Part shown: positions 1 to 12,800 of the stretch, piece after piece
Numbering within the stretch: position 1 is the stretch's first letter
Layout: every line of letters starts with the position of its first letter
Assembly: GCA_001179505.1 (NCBI GenBank)
Contig: CDMY01000581.1
Coordinates: forward strand, 169,994 to 230,111
Length of the DNA: 60,118 nucleotides
Reading direction: 5' to 3'
DNA from: Vitrella brassicaformis
Taxonomy: Eukaryota > Sar > Vitrellaceae
Made by a program: the position numbers and the translations under genes
Notes under the pieces: model-generated
The model's input: the letters and a program-made list of their open reading frames with translations, nothing else
The model's database searches: none
What the model was told of the DNA's origin: nothing

Positions 1-15
1 CCTGCGGCCCCACCG

Positions 16-1599
16 ATGGTGAGGCGTGCGCGGCGGTCTCTGGACGAGAGCAAGCTCGTGCGTGCTTCCGTCCCTCTGCCCGGCTCGAGGCGACAGAGCT
101 CTGCAAGCGACCAGAGCCCGCTGAAGGTCGGGAGGTTGGTTTGCGAGGAGGGCAGGCGAGCATCAGAGACCACTGAAGGCCTCAGTCTGACCGTGGCGAA
201 CCTGGGGACATGGACCATTGACATGGAGGCACCCAATCCGAAGCGGCAGAAGCTGGCGGCGACGACTCATCGACGGCCCAGTGAGGAGGGGGAGCCGGGG
301 CTTCACCGTGTTGCTCGCACCGCCGCCCTGTCGATTGCCATCCCTCGAGCAGCCCTCGTGGAATGCCATCCCGACCTGATCAACCGAACAACCACCGCTG
401 GTGCGGACGGGGACGGGGAACATGCGCTTCTGCCCATCGAGGTGCACCTGGAGTCATCTCGGCGACCAGACAGCCGAGTGTGGCACACCGAGGCCGCTGG
501 CGGTGTGTCTGGTGATGGCTATGGGTTCGCTCCTGGGACCTATCACCAGCTTTGCAGCCAGCTGCTGAGTGGAAAAGTGTCTCCCAGCCCCTCCGCAGGT
601 GGTTCGACGGTGCTATGTCAGCAGGGCCTCGAGGGCAAGCCTGACGGCTTCCTGCCGACCGACCCGCCGCCATTCGACCCCGCACCTGCCAAAGAGCGTG
701 AGCAGTATTCTGCGGTATGCGGTGAGTGTGACGGGTCGTCACCTGCTGCCAGCTCGGCGTCTGCGTCTGCCAGCTCACTGTCTGTGGGTCCAGAGATATT
801 GCAGCACGCTCCCGAGTGGATGCCGCACCAGCTGCCGGGCGACCGCTTCTTCTCACGGTCGTCTGGATTACCGCGAGACGCGCAGGACGATGATGCGGCG
901 GCATTGTGCGATGCAGTTCGTATCTGTGGCGTCAGCAGCAGAGCAACAAGGGAGGCCGTGCGGAGGGCGCTCGTGGACGCCTTGGGCGGCGAGGGCGACG
1001 TGTATGTCGACGGCGGCCCTTACGTGGTGGACGGCCTGGACCGTCCTCGCGCCGCAGGTGGGGTGCTGGACCAGCCTGCTGCAGCTCTCCTCCCCGCCAC
1101 AGCCGCGGAGACAGCGGCCCTGCCCGACCGTGGTGGTGCTTCTTCCTCTGCACATGGTGCCATCTACGGGCGGCACACGTCGGGTGATGAGGAACTGCCT
1201 GGGAGTCGCCTCACGTCCATCGAGTATGATGATGAGGATGGCGGATGTTCTAACGCATGGATACGGAACGTTACTGCCATGGAGGAGACGGATGACGTCA
1301 AGCACGTGATGGACGTCATCATCTGCTATCGCGAGCCGTGTCACGCCGCTGCCCTGATGACCCGCCTGTGGGCCATCATCGCGGGCTCATCCACCAACCT
1401 GCCTCCCACCCCAGGTTACCTCGTGTTGGGGGCGGTCGATGCCGACCAGTGTCACGATGCCTCGGAGGCATCTTGGCTCTCACAGGTGCATGCTCTTCGT
1501 CCCTACATCGCACCCGGTGAATGCGTGGTCATGACAATCGAACACGGCAGCCTGTTGGATTCTCAGGATAGATACCTTGGCCGATCCCCCTCGCCCTGA
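16..1599 (+). CDS. Hypothetical protein, single long ORF (possibly 5'-partial)
   Basis: An uninterrupted 527-codon frame starts at ATG 16 and ends at TGA 1597-1599. I do not recognise the protein. The first 300 residues are low-complexity and rich in Ser, Ala and Pro. A more ordered stretch follows around residues 290-345 (DAVRICGVSSRATREAVRR and the next 30 residues), and the last 100 residues look globular. There is no signal peptide, obvious membrane segment or known motif. The five codons before ATG 16 are also open, so the gene could start outside the window. The lack of introns is unusual here, since nearly all neighbours are heavily split. Overlapping frames are also long because of high GC, so the coding call rests mainly on ORF length. 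Confidence 0.55.
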   Translation: MVRRARRSLDESKLVRASVPLPGSRRQSSASDQSPLKVGRLVCEEGRRASETTEGLSLTVANLGTWTIDMEAPNPKRQKLAATTHRRPSEEGEPGLHRVARTAALSIAIPRAALVECHPDLINRTTTAGADGDGEHALLPIEVHLESSRRPDSRVWHTEAAGGVSGDGYGFAPGTYHQLCSQLLSGKVSPSPSAGGSTVLCQQGLEGKPDGFLPTDPPPFDPAPAKEREQYSAVCGECDGSSPAASSASASASSLSVGPEILQHAPEWMPHQLPGDRFFSRSSGLPRDAQDDDAAALCDAVRICGVSSRATREAVRRALVDALGGEGDVYVDGGPYVVDGLDRPRAAGGVLDQPAAALLPATAAETAALPDRGGASSSAHGAIYGRHTSGDEELPGSRLTSIEYDDEDGGCSNAWIRNVTAMEETDDVKHVMDVIICYREPCHAAALMTRLWAIIAGSSTNLPPTPGYLVLGAVDADQCHDASEASWLSQVHALRPYIAPGECVVMTIEHGSLLDSQDRYLGRSPSP

Positions 1600-2283
1600 C
1601 ATTGGCGTCATCTGTCCTCTCTCTCTCTCTCTCTCTGTGTGTGTCGCTCCCGCGCCTTGTGCGGGTGTTGACTTGGGCTCACTTGTACGTACGTACCTTA
1701 TTTGCTGTGCAGCATAGCTCAGGTGTGTGGGCGTGTGTGTGTGTGTGTTGGGGGGGGGGAGAGGGGGGTTCTTCCTTCAGGGGGGTTCTTCCTTCCTCCC
1801 TTGATCGCTTTCTGTGTAGCGTTTTGCGTTTCGGCCCACCAGCTACGTAGCCATGTGCATCCCTCCCATCCAAATGTGACCACCGACTGATGCATCCGAT
1901 GGGACACGTCAAGTGCGATGAGGACAAGAGAAGCGCTGTCTGTCTGTCTGTTTGGTTCGATCGGCCGATGGATGCGATAAAATGCGATGCGATGCGATGC
2001 GAGCAGGGTGCTGGCTGGCTGATGCGGGTAAGGTGGCTGGCTGGTGAAGTTTTTTTAACATAGACAGACAGGACCGGTCGGGCCGGCTGCATCGTCATTT
2101 GCACGCAGCTCCTGACTGAGTGAAAGGAGAGAAACGAAACCCACCGGCCCGGCGGCTGCTACACCCTAGCTAGGGTAATAATGTCAATTGTCTGTCCACA
2201 CGTACACCACACGCTGTGCTGTTGGCCATCTACCATACCTGCGGGAGAATGAAATGTGCGGCTCGTGTCTTGTCTCGCTTCGT
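1600..2283. repeat. Spacer between convergent genes with simple repeats
   Basis: No gene is visible. It holds a (CT)n/(GT)n tract at about 1615-1644, a (GT)n run leading into a G-tract at about 1732-1766, a short GCGAT pentanucleotide array at about 1983-2003, GGCT and CTGT tetranucleotides, and a 14-bp perfect palindrome at 2163-2176. The region lies between the stop codons of two converging genes, so it probably holds both 3' UTRs. Confidence 0.6.
2163..2176. other. 14-bp perfect palindrome
   Basis: ACCCTAGCTAGGGT reads the same on both strands. Each arm contains the telomere-like core CCCTA/TAGGG. It lies in the 3' spacer between two convergent genes. No function can be assigned. Confidence 0.6.
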
Positions 2284-5200
2284 TCAGCAGAGCCCGCAGA
2301 GCCAGCCACACGACTTGTTGACCTTCTCTACGCCCTCCATCACCCGACCTGCCTGGTCCAGCACCTCAGCGGCCTGGCCTGCAACGTCACCCGTCACTGC
2401 ACACACACACGCACACACAGATGCACAGACAGACAATTGCACTCTTAGGGGGAGACAGACACGGTTAGACCTTCTTTGTCTTCGAGGCTCCTCAAGTTCT
2501 CCGCCGCCAAGTTCATCTTGCCCAAGTTCTCTGCAAAAGGGTCAATCGACAAACAAGCGTGTCTGTCGTGTGGATGTGTCGATCGATCACACCATGAGGG
2601 CGTGTGTCTGTCTGTGTGCGTGTGTACGTTTCAGAGAGTCTTTGTCTCTGCCGCATTTGAGCCTGTCTGCCTCCGACAGGAGTGCATAGCTCTTGAGCGC
2701 CACCCAGTTGGCCGTCCTCGAGTCATACTTGAACTTCTTGAAGAAGTTGTTCTCCCTCAGCCCGTTGACTAAAGGGACAAGGAGAGAGAGAGAGGGATGG
2801 AAAACATAACTTACTGTGTGGGGTGGGGGATGGGATGGGTGTGTGTGGGGTGGACTGGACGTACTGAGGAAGTCCTGCTCCTGGGAGGTGAGAAAGGGCT
2901 CATTGGCATAGGCCATGAAGGCCTCGTCGTCTTGTTGCTAAACCCACACATACACCGATGTGCGGAGAGAGACACAAACGTGCCCACGCACCGCACGCCG
3001 ACGGCAGCGCCGGGCTGTCTGTCTGTTGTCGACTGACCGTGTATGCCTTGAAAATCTTCTTGGTCTGGTCGAGGACGTCCCCCACGTCCGCGAGGCCCTC
3101 GAAGCTCATGAGGGTCTTGCCCAGCTTGGCGGCTGAGAGCCCCATTTTGAGCCACTTCGCACACACATAGATGAGATGCATAGGTGAACAGATGACCACC
3201 CTCTCATCGCCCCTCGCTGATTCGTTGACCCACTCACCTTGGACCACTCCTTGCTCTCGATTTCATATTCGAATTCACTCTCGTCTCCGCCCACGAGATC
3301 CATCGTCAGCTCCTTGTAGGGACACTGGAAGTGAAGCTTGATCACCTGCAGATGGATGCGATGCAGACACACAAGGGCAGACAGCTGAGTGGCTGGCTGG
3401 CTGGCTGGCTGACCTTCTGGATGAGGTATTTTTCCTGCACGGTGAACTTGTAGGGTGTGGGGAGTTTCTTGGCCACCTCGGCCACAAAGTCTTTCAGCTC
3501 ATTCAGATTCTCATCCAGATACTTCTTGAGCGAATCAAAGTCCTGTCAAACACCGCGCAGCCACGCAAGCAAGTATCAACCAATGAGACACGTACTCACT
3601 CACCAGTCCGTCCACGACACTCACCTACTGTGGACGACAAAAGACAGCTAGCTACACTGCTGGCCTGGCCTGTCTGTTCTCAGCTCAGCGCGGTGTGTCG
3701 GTGTGTGGGTGCAGGTGTGGGTGGTGCGCTCTGTGTGTGTGGTCTCTGGTCTGTGCCGCAGGCCACGTCCTTGACGTCCCTGGTGCTGACCTGGCAGGCC
3801 TCCTTGATCTTGGCATTTTGTTCCTCGATCTGCTTGGCGAAGTTGCGCAAGGTGCGGCCCTCGTACTCGTCCACAAAGGCTATCGCCACACTGTCAACCT
3901 GTACCATGGTCGGACACACGCAGGGACGAACGGTGTGTGTCTGTTACTTCAAGTTCACTCTCTCTGGGAGTGGTGCACCCTCATCGTCCGTCCCATTTAC
4001 CCCGTAGGGGCCCTTGTGTGTGGTGAGCTTCTGGATGTACTGAAAGTGCTCCTTGGTGATCAAATCCTTGCTAACACTGACCGATCCGATTCACCAAAAG
4101 GGAGAAACCATAGCATCCAGGCCACTCTTCATTCATTGACAGCCTACTCTACTCACTTACCGGAAAACGGCTGTGCTCTCAATAATGAAGGTCGACAGAA
4201 TCACATCCTTGCTTGGCGACTTCAGACAGACAGACACCCACACACAGCACAGACAGACACTGATGTATATATGTCAGCCTGGCTCAACCAACCCATTCGA
4301 TTGCGTACGTACGTTCTTGATGGTGTCGAGGATGGCCTTAGAGTAGTTGAGTGCCTCGCCCAGGTTGCCCTGCGCCGCCAGGCCCTGCACCAGCCCCTTG
4401 CAAATGGCCATCAGACCCATGTCCACTCCCGCGCGCATGTCGCTGCCCGTCTTGGCAGGGAACCCCTTGAACGTGTTCCAGTGCGGCGTGATCTTGTCGG
4501 GCGCGATGCGGGCCATGCCGGCAAACGACTCTCCAATCACCGAGAACCACGCCAGGCCTGCAGTGCAGCCGCCCGTATACAAACAAATGCTTGGGTGTGC
4601 GGGGTGTGGGGTGTGGCTGCGTGTCTCACCCACCCACCGTATGTGGAGGTGGATGCCTTCTTGACCAGCTCGACTGCCTGATCGATGTACTGCAGGGCCA
4701 CGTCGGGTTTGTCCTCAGCACAGTGGCTTAGGATCTTGAAAAGGTTTCCGAGGGATGCTGTCGGACACACACACGAACACAAACCACACACACGGCACAG
4801 GAAGGAGTGACACATACGAGGATCGGATCGTCAGGCGTTATGGTCTTTTCCTCTTGGCATACACTGCATGGGGTCCTTCTTGACAGCGGCAAACGTCAAG
4901 TCCATCCCGCGAGTCGTGAACAGAGACGCCTTGCCCTGTGCGGTCGCAAATCACGAACACATCTTGTTGCTTGCAGCATGGTGTGGCGTGTGTCCAGCCA
5001 GCTACACAACTAACTAAGGGCGCTGTGCGGACCTTTGCGGTGATGGAGCATGCCTGCAGTGCGCTCACAAGGCCATAGATGGCGCTGGGCGGGATGCTCG
5101 CCGACGACTCCATGACGTCCAACAGATCATCAACGTCAACACCAGATGTGGCCCCACTCTCCTGGGCGCCCTCCTGTGGCGGCTGCACACGCACACACAC

Positions 5201-6696
5201 ACAAACACACAGACATCACACCCATCGTCCTGGGTGAGGTGACCCGCCCTGGTCAGTCACCTGCAGGTTTCCAAACATGCCAGCTGCCGACTGGCCGATG
5301 CTGTCGAGGTTGCCCTGCAGATACGGGAACTGCTTCTTCTGTTTGGGCGTCAGCTTCATCGACGATATCTTGAGGAACCGACACAGCAGCCCGGGGTTCT
5401 GTATCTTCTCCTTGGGCACAGACGGGGTCATGTCCATGGTGCTGAGGAGCGACACCAGGCCGTAAAGGATCTCCCCGTCGGCACCCATGTCGTACGAGGT
5501 GCCCTTGGAGAGCCGGTCGGCCAGGTGGCCGCAGCCCTCCATCACCCCGTCGGCCACGCACTCGAAGCCCTCAGTGCGGGAGTAGAGGGCCGTGGAGTAC
5601 ATGTTGATGACGTACTCGGGCAAATCTGGGCACATGTTTGTGTGTGTGGACGTGATGTGGCAAGGAAGGGATGAAGGACGAGAGATGTGTTTGTGTGTGT
5701 GTGTGTGTGGGGGGGGGCACCTTTCATTGCAGCGCCGTAAGGGTGCGTGTAAAGGTCAAACATCGGTTTGACTCCCGCGGGCTCAAAGAAGAGATCCTAC
5801 ACACACAGCAACACAGACATACAGCGACGGAGACACACGAACATCCATCATAGACACGGCCGGCCCGCACCCTCCCAAACACACGCGGGGTACCTACCGG
5901 CATTGGCTGTTCGCTGCTAGCCTGGGTGAAGACCAGCAACACACCATTCTTCCAGGCTTCGACATATGGGTCCAACACATCCTCCCTGCCTTTGGGTGTG
6001 TCCAACTTCTGCACACCAGAGAGACACCCGTACACACACCACATGAGAGAGACACATCGATCCGTTCATGGAATGAATGAGACACATGTATGTCCGTGCA
6101 GTGCACAGCTCACCGGATCTTTCTGAAGTCTGGCCGCCACTTTGTCGCATATGGCGATGCAGGCATTGCAGCAGGCCTTCCATGCCGCCTCCTCGGGGGC
6201 ACCGGCCGAGGGGAAAGACTTGCCCACACAGTACCCCACATACGTGTACGTGTCACCTGCATCGTTTGCAATGGTATACGCGCACTCCGTTGGGCCCCGC
6301 ATTGCAGTGCGGTTTGTTGTGTGTATGCTCACTCTTGAGGTAGTCTAGCATGAAGGCCTTCTCCGCGGCCTTGACGACCACAATGAAGTCATCCCACGTG
6401 AGCTCGTCCTCGGACTGCTTGTTCTCGAGGGCCGCCTGGAGTGCGTAGAGGTAGTTGTAGGCATCGTGGGCCCTGGAGAGGTAGTCCTTCTCGCTCTTGC
6501 ACACCCAGCTCGTGAAGTCAACTGCAGTGCACAAACAAACACACACCCCACACAAAGAAAGCCCCACTCACTCAATCTGCAGGTGTCTTCCCATCTGTGC
6601 ACACTGTGTGTGGGGTGGCTCTTCATCACCGAATTTCTTGACAAGCGTGTCCTTCTCGTCCGACTCGAGCTCGGCGGTCTTCTGCAGGAACGCCAT
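2284..6696 (-). CDS. Hypothetical multi-exon alpha-helical protein with Cys-rich C-terminus
   Basis: The reading starts at ATG 6696-6694 (MAFLQKTAELESDEKDTLVK) and continues through about 18 short exons to TGA at 2286-2284. Typical exon pieces are VDFTSWVCKSEKDYLSRAHD near 6520, an exon from about 5630 to 5265, the VALQYIDQAVELVKK exon near 4690, a long exon near 4550-4320, and VNGLRENNFFKKFKYDSRT near 2770. The content is mostly amphipathic helix, with pieces resembling helical-repeat (TPR/ARM-like) units, but I recognise no family. The last exon (about 2284-2387) encodes a helical stretch ending CGWLCGLC, a possible palmitoylation or membrane-contact tail. Phase at the last junction (donor AAG|GTCTAA near 2465) fits but the donor is weak. 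Introns carry TG-rich tracts before their acceptors. It is divergent from the SERAC1-like gene, with about 120 bp between start codons. Confidence 0.7.
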
Positions 6697-6818
6697 GTCG
6701 GCCCAGAAAGGCAGGCACACGTGCAAGCTTAGCTGGAGCCCCCAAAACCTCTGAACCCCAAACCCTGAGAAACGGTCGGACCTCTCTCCGGTGCTCTCTT
6801 TCTCGTCTTCGCTTGAGT
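6697..6818. promoter_or_regulatory. Short divergent promoter with telomere-like motif
   Basis: About 122 bp separate two divergent start codons. Positions 6743-6772 contain a C-rich series (AAAACCT, AACCCC, AAACCCTGAG) resembling plant and alveolate telomere-type units. Similar motifs recur in two other divergent promoters of this window (about 21579-21610; 59386-59420 with 59575-59615). The regulatory role is inference. Confidence 0.45.
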
Positions 6819-9800
6819 ATGAGGCGGCTGGGTACCTCTTTTCCTAACATTTGTGTCGTCCGCGGGGCAGCGGTGATTGCCTCTGCTGTTGTCGCGAGTG
6901 AGTCGTGCAGGCGGCCGTCGAGGGTATGCTTGTGTCAGGGGCACCGCAGTGAAGACCGTGCAGGTGCGGTGCAGCACCGCACCCGAGAGGCGAATGGATG
7001 AATCAATGAGTGTGGAGAATCAATCAGATTGATTCACAGTGAATGGAGCCGACCTGCATGGCTCGTGTCGTGTGGCTGTCTGTCTGTCTGTGTGCAGGGA
7101 GTGCGGAAGTGTTGGGTCCCATCTATCGCTTCTTTGCCGACATCTGGCGCAGCACCAGGTGGGAAACAAACAGATCGTCTGCTCATTGCATTGCTTATGT
7201 GTTTCGGTCCGTGTGTCTGTCTGTCTGTCTTCAGCTCCGTGGACGAATGGCTTCAGGCGCTGGAAGCGGCAGTGACGCAAGGTGACGCAGATCTGGATCG
7301 CGCCGCCGAGCTTAGCGAGGGCGTGGCGAGGAGGCTGTGGGGCATCGCTGCCGACAGATCTGCGCCCTCGAGGACCAGAGGGGTGGGAACACGCAAACAC
7401 TCACACTCACATCCAGATTTGCCGGTTGGTTGTGTTGGACGTTTGTGTGGCGGGCGGGATGATTCGGGTTAGCACGCGCTGAATGTGCTGCGTCTGCTGC
7501 TGACGGACTCAGCGAACGGGCCCGCTGCGCTTGGTAACACAGCTTGACTGCAGATCTGAGAGTTGCGCATGGATGTGTGTGCGCTGTGCTGTGTGTTGTG
7601 TGCAGCCGAGTGCCGCGGCATATCTCAGTTGGCGGCCATCTTGGACGACCTCGATGCCACACACTCTTCCACACCACTCTCCCTCACCATGGAGGAACAG
7701 AGGTCCGTCCGGCACATCACATCAATCATGGCGTGCCTTCAGTGCACTGCATGAGAATCAATCGTCTGTCTGTCGTGCAGGTGGTTTCTGGAGTCCCTAG
7801 TAAGGCCGACTCGGCTGCCTCTGTCGTCAGCAGTGGATGTGGCGGGGTATCCCGAGGGGCTGGAGGAAGAGGAGGGCGGCACTGCCGACACGGACAGCAT
7901 GCGCCCAAGGCGGTCCGCCATGCAGCCCTGCCTCTCGGACTGGGCACACAACCTACTCGTAACCAAGCTTATCCATCAACAGATCAGAGATCAGTATCTG
8001 TCTGTATCCTTGTGTGTCTGTTTCTGTTTCGCAGGCTGGGTCTGCCGGCACCTCGCTTGAGTCGACCCTCGTTGAGTGGCTACGCATCCCCCCGTGTGAC
8101 GCCCTCACGCACGTATGCAATGCAATGCACCCATGCGTCGATAGATGCGCACACGCAGCCACGACACAGACCCCCACTGCCCTCTTCCCTGCCATCCGTC
8201 CGTCCACTTGGATGCAGACGAAGCGCTTCATGGGCCTGATGTTGGCTGGGGAGGTCTTTCGGAAGCGGCCCTCCTCTTCCTCTGAGGTGCAGCACCTGTG
8301 GGCCAAGGTGGTCGAGGAGCGGAGGGAAGACACCATGAGCGGGCTGTGGGCAGTGAGGTCGGCGTGGCTGAGGGCGCTGCAGGCCGGCATCGCCGCGGGG
8401 CTGCTCACCGAGGACTACAGGCCGCTGGATGCGTCCGAGCGGCGCGAGTGCATGGGGGCCTTGTGTGAGGAGGTGGGGCAGGACCTCTGGGACCACCCCG
8501 TGCAGACGCTGGCTGTCCTAGCCGACATCCTCGAGGCCACACGAGAGGCCCAGTACCAGCCCTCACGATACCTGCTGCAGCAGCAGCAGCAGCAGCCGGA
8601 GTACCGTCATGAGTTTGACTTCAGCGAGCAGCTCATGTACCTCCTCTTCACCAGCGCACAACAAGGCGGATTATCCACTGATAATGACGGACCCCGGACG
8701 TCATCAGGGGACTCACAACGTGACGACGTTCCCCGCGACGCTGTTCGCTTCGACCGAGGCGACGGGCAGCACCCCTCTCCGCCTCGTCTGCAGAAGGTTG
8801 CTGCAGCGCGTCTCGAGGATTTGAGGCAGCAGGGCGCCCGGCTGCTGTCGACACTGCAGCAGCATCAGAGGCAGCTGCTGGGGCGGGTCCAGGCGCACCG
8901 TACTGGCGTCAGCACCGAAACATCCAGCGCTCTCGGCATCCACCCGCAGCCCTTCGCACAGGTTCTGGCCGCTCATGGCTGGGTCCCCTCACACGTCACC
9001 TTCAAGAGGGGGCCGGCCGAGCTGCAGCTGCTGCCCGGAAGAGCCGCACGGATGCAGCAGCCCCCTCCTGGTGCTTCTGCTGGTGCAGCATCTGCCCCAC
9101 CCTTACCCGTTGGCCCACCTGGCGCGCCGCTGACGCCTCGGGCGATCGTCGATGCGGTGAGAAAGCGATGGCAGCGGCCTAATGGCGGTGTCCCTGCCGG
9201 CGCCATGGGAGCCGAGCCGACACGCCTGCCGGTGGAGCTTCTCAACGAAGACGACTTCACGCTGCACCTGTTCGGCCGTCCGTCGCGACCACATGCGAAT
9301 CTGAGAAGTGCAGTGGCCATCGCGGCATCCGACTTCCTGGCAGCACTCTTCCGCACGGCGCCGGCGTTGCGGAGCGAGGTGCCAGGAGAGTTCCTGCGCG
9401 AGCCGTGGCTGTCGTACTGTACGGGGCTGCTTCTCGACTGGGCCCCAGTGGCCCACAAGGGGCTTGGCGGTGATCTTGAAGAGAGGGTGGTTGCCGTGAG
9501 GCGGTCGCAGTGTGCCAGGACATCGCTGAGGCTGCTCTGCAGCCAACTGGGTGAGATAGCATTGCAGCCGCAAAGACACAGAGGGATGCCACGTATCTGT
9601 CTGACCTTCCATCCATGCGCCGTGTGCACTGCAGATGGCAGCGAGCAGGTTGTGATAAACGTGTGGCTGCGTCGGCTGATCGTGGCCCTGCAGACCCGGC
9701 TGCACCTGGCTCACATCGATGAGGTGGCGGCGGAGTCGGCGGACATGTGGACGATCGACGACGAGGGTCTCCTGCTCAACACCTTTGGTCAGTCGGCCAG

Positions 9801-12800
9801 TGCCGGCCCGTCCTCGAGCGACAAGACAGCGGAGCAGAGGGCGCCCAACGACAAACAGAGCCGCATCAGGCGGGGAGAACTGCTCAAAAGGTGGGAGGGG
9901 AGAGAGACGAGTGACCGCATCCATCGCATGCGCATCACATTTGTATCCTATCCGGATGCATGTTATGTGTGCAGTCTGTCGTATTTGTCGTCCTTCATGG
10001 ATTTCCCCGTGGACACTTTGCTGCAACTGGAGGGGCCCGCCTTCCTCCGCATGCTCACGGAGGGCCTCATGCGCGACATCGACGCCTACCTCACAGACCT
10101 ATTCGAGCAAGTCGAGGGCAAAACCACCCCCACCAGCAGCCAGGACGACACCCAACCACCAGCCCTACCACCCCCAGCCGCAGACGACAGCACCAAGGCT
10201 TCTCGTCGTCTCTCGCTTCGCCCCTTCGGCTCATCATCGCTTGTGCTCGCCGAGGCATCCAAGGAGCCCCAAAGCAACAACGACGCTGCCCCGCCCAGCA
10301 GCACCCAGCAGCCATTGACAGAGACCCCCACCGAGGCGGCCGAGAGGCGTTGGTGGCGCATGCCATGGAATCCTTTCCAGCCTGCGGTGCTGCAGCGGCT
10401 GCGTGAGCGGCTTAGAGAGCGGGGAGGGGGCACCAGCAGGGGAGAGGCCCGCCGTGACAAAACCACTAGCAAAGGCGGGCCGCTGTCTTTACTGCACCCG
10501 GATGAGATCGCCCGGCAGGCCAGGCGGTGGACGAACCTCAGGGAAATCGTCAGGACCGTCGCAAACGCCACCGCAAGTAGGGGGGAGAGAGGGATGCCGA
10601 CCGAAGAGAATCCAGTCCTCCCTCATATATGTGTCTTGTGTTTGTTGCCGTGCCGTAGTGTGCAATGGTGAGGAGCTGCGGTATCTGGGTGACGAGTGGC
10701 GTGAGCTGCTGGTGGACCTGACCAACTTCATCGCCTACCACGTGGAGCAGCACGCCGCACACCAGATCCGCGTCCACCTCAGCCCCGTCGTCATGGAGGA
10801 AATCATGCAGGAGGAAACAGGCACAAACGAGACAGTAGGCCAAGAGGACAAGAAGGACGAGGCGCCCGGGGCTGCGGCTGGGGGTGTCGGCCGCGAGGGC
10901 ACGTGGACCGCCATCACCGGCGCGTCACCGGCCTACTTCGAGGCTGTCAGGGGGCTCTGCAACCTCCAACGGCTGGATCGACCGTCTGTGGCTGCTGCAC
11001 CCGCGTCCAGCCCCTTCACAGACCCCTCCATCGTCTACCCCGACGGCATTTTCCCCCTCTCAGTCCCCGGACTCACCGCCGACCTCGATCCATTCAGTGC
11101 CAAGTGGCGGCCTGCCACGCCCCCGCCCAACGCCACACCCACAACACACACACAGCCGCAGCACCCGCCCTTTGACGTCGTGTTTGTGCACGGACTGCGC
11201 GGCGGAGCGCTCAAGACTTGGAAGGCGGGAGGGGGCGTGCCGATCAACGCGCTGGAGCCCTACTCGCCGGCCCCGAAAGATGCCCAGACGAAGCTGTTTG
11301 GTCGGTGGCTGGGGAGGCGGTCAGCCGCCAATAGGCAGAGCGTCGCGCCGACAGCGGACGAAGGCACCACAGCAACAGCACCGACGGCCGAGGGGCCGGA
11401 AACAGAGGCGGGGCAGCCACAGGGACCAAGGGAAGAGGCAGAGAAGCCTTCTGGTGAGGAGGCAAAGTCCCCTGCTGCTGGGCCCCCTCCGTTTCGGGAC
11501 ATCCTGCAGGGTATCCGAGCGCGAGTGCGGCTGGACGCTTTGCTGCCAGCGGAGAGTGCTGCGATATTCGAGTCCAAGCCTGAGTACCAGCCGCAGGCAG
11601 AGGCGGAGGTTAGCGTCAACGACAAGGGCGTGGCGCAGCTGTCGGTATCCCCGGCAGGCCCACCACAGGCCCTACCATCACCGCCTCTGGGCGACTGGTA
11701 AGACAGAGAGGCCGTCCGAAGCCAGCCACCGGCCGAGAATGTCACGGATGGACGGTTTGGTTCCCTGGCTGTACGCATGTATTGATGCAGGCTGGTGTTA
11801 TGGCCGCGGATCATGCTGGCCCACGACTTCCCCTCCGCCAGAATCATCGCCTTCGACGCCCAGGCTATGGGCATCTTCCATGAGCGGCGCAAGTTCGTCT
11901 CCCTGCGCGAACCTGAGGGCGACGAATCCCCCGGCGTCTCTGCCCGCAAGGAGTTCACCTTCATGACCCTCGCGGACCTCAGCGCCTACGTGGCGGAGCG
12001 GTTGCGTCTGTCGCGTGTGGGCGGGCAGACTGAGACGGAAGACGATGCGCGTCCGGTGGTGTTTGTGGCGCACTCGATGGGGGGGGCGCTGGTGAAGATG
12101 CTGCTGCTGGACGACCCCGCCTTGTTGCGGCGGACCCGTGCGGTGATCTTCTTCGGCGTGCCGCATGTGGGGAGCCCTCTGGCGGGCAACCTGATGTTTC
12201 TCTACCCCGCTGTGTCGAGGTATGCACGAGAAATGAGGAAGACGCCCTTCCACCAGAGACTCAACGAGGAGTTCAGAAAGTGCTGCGAACAGCATGGTCA
12301 GTGGGGGGGCGGGAGAGGGAGATGGAGACAGGTAGGGATGGGATATGCGATGCACGTGTGTGTGTGCGGTTGTTTGTTTGTTTGTGGTTTGTATGGCTGG
12401 CTGGCTGGCTGGCTGGATGCCATCCATCCATCCATGTCATTCATGTGTTGTCTATAGACATATCAGTGTTGTCGTTTGGTGAGAGTCTGCCGACTGACGT
12501 GCCGTACCTGCAGACCAAGATGTTGATTGTGCCGCCAGCCACAGCACACCCGGGATACGGACCATTCTACCAGGTAGGTACCGTGAGTACGTCTGCTGAC
12601 CGGCAGAACACACACACGCACCCAACCCAGTCTCTCTCTCTATTGCATGTGAGTGCAGATCCCGGGTGCGAGTCACGTGGACGTGTGCAAGCCCCCGACG
12701 TTCGATGACGTGCGGTATCGCTTCACGAGGGACACCATCCTGCAGGGGCTGGCTGGCTGGCAGGGTGGTGGGGGGCAGGGCAGGGCAGGCCAGGGAGGGG

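Noticed and set aside
569-1309. 246-codon overlapping frame within the first gene
   Set aside because: Arg/Ser/Thr-rich translation typical of an off-frame reading of GC-rich coding DNA; the 16-1599 frame is longer.
1936-1955. tRNA-like B-box (GGTTCGATCGG)
   Set aside because: The 3' half does not fit the GGTTCGANNCC consensus, and no A-box or cloverleaf could be drawn upstream. No convincing tRNA was found anywhere in the window.
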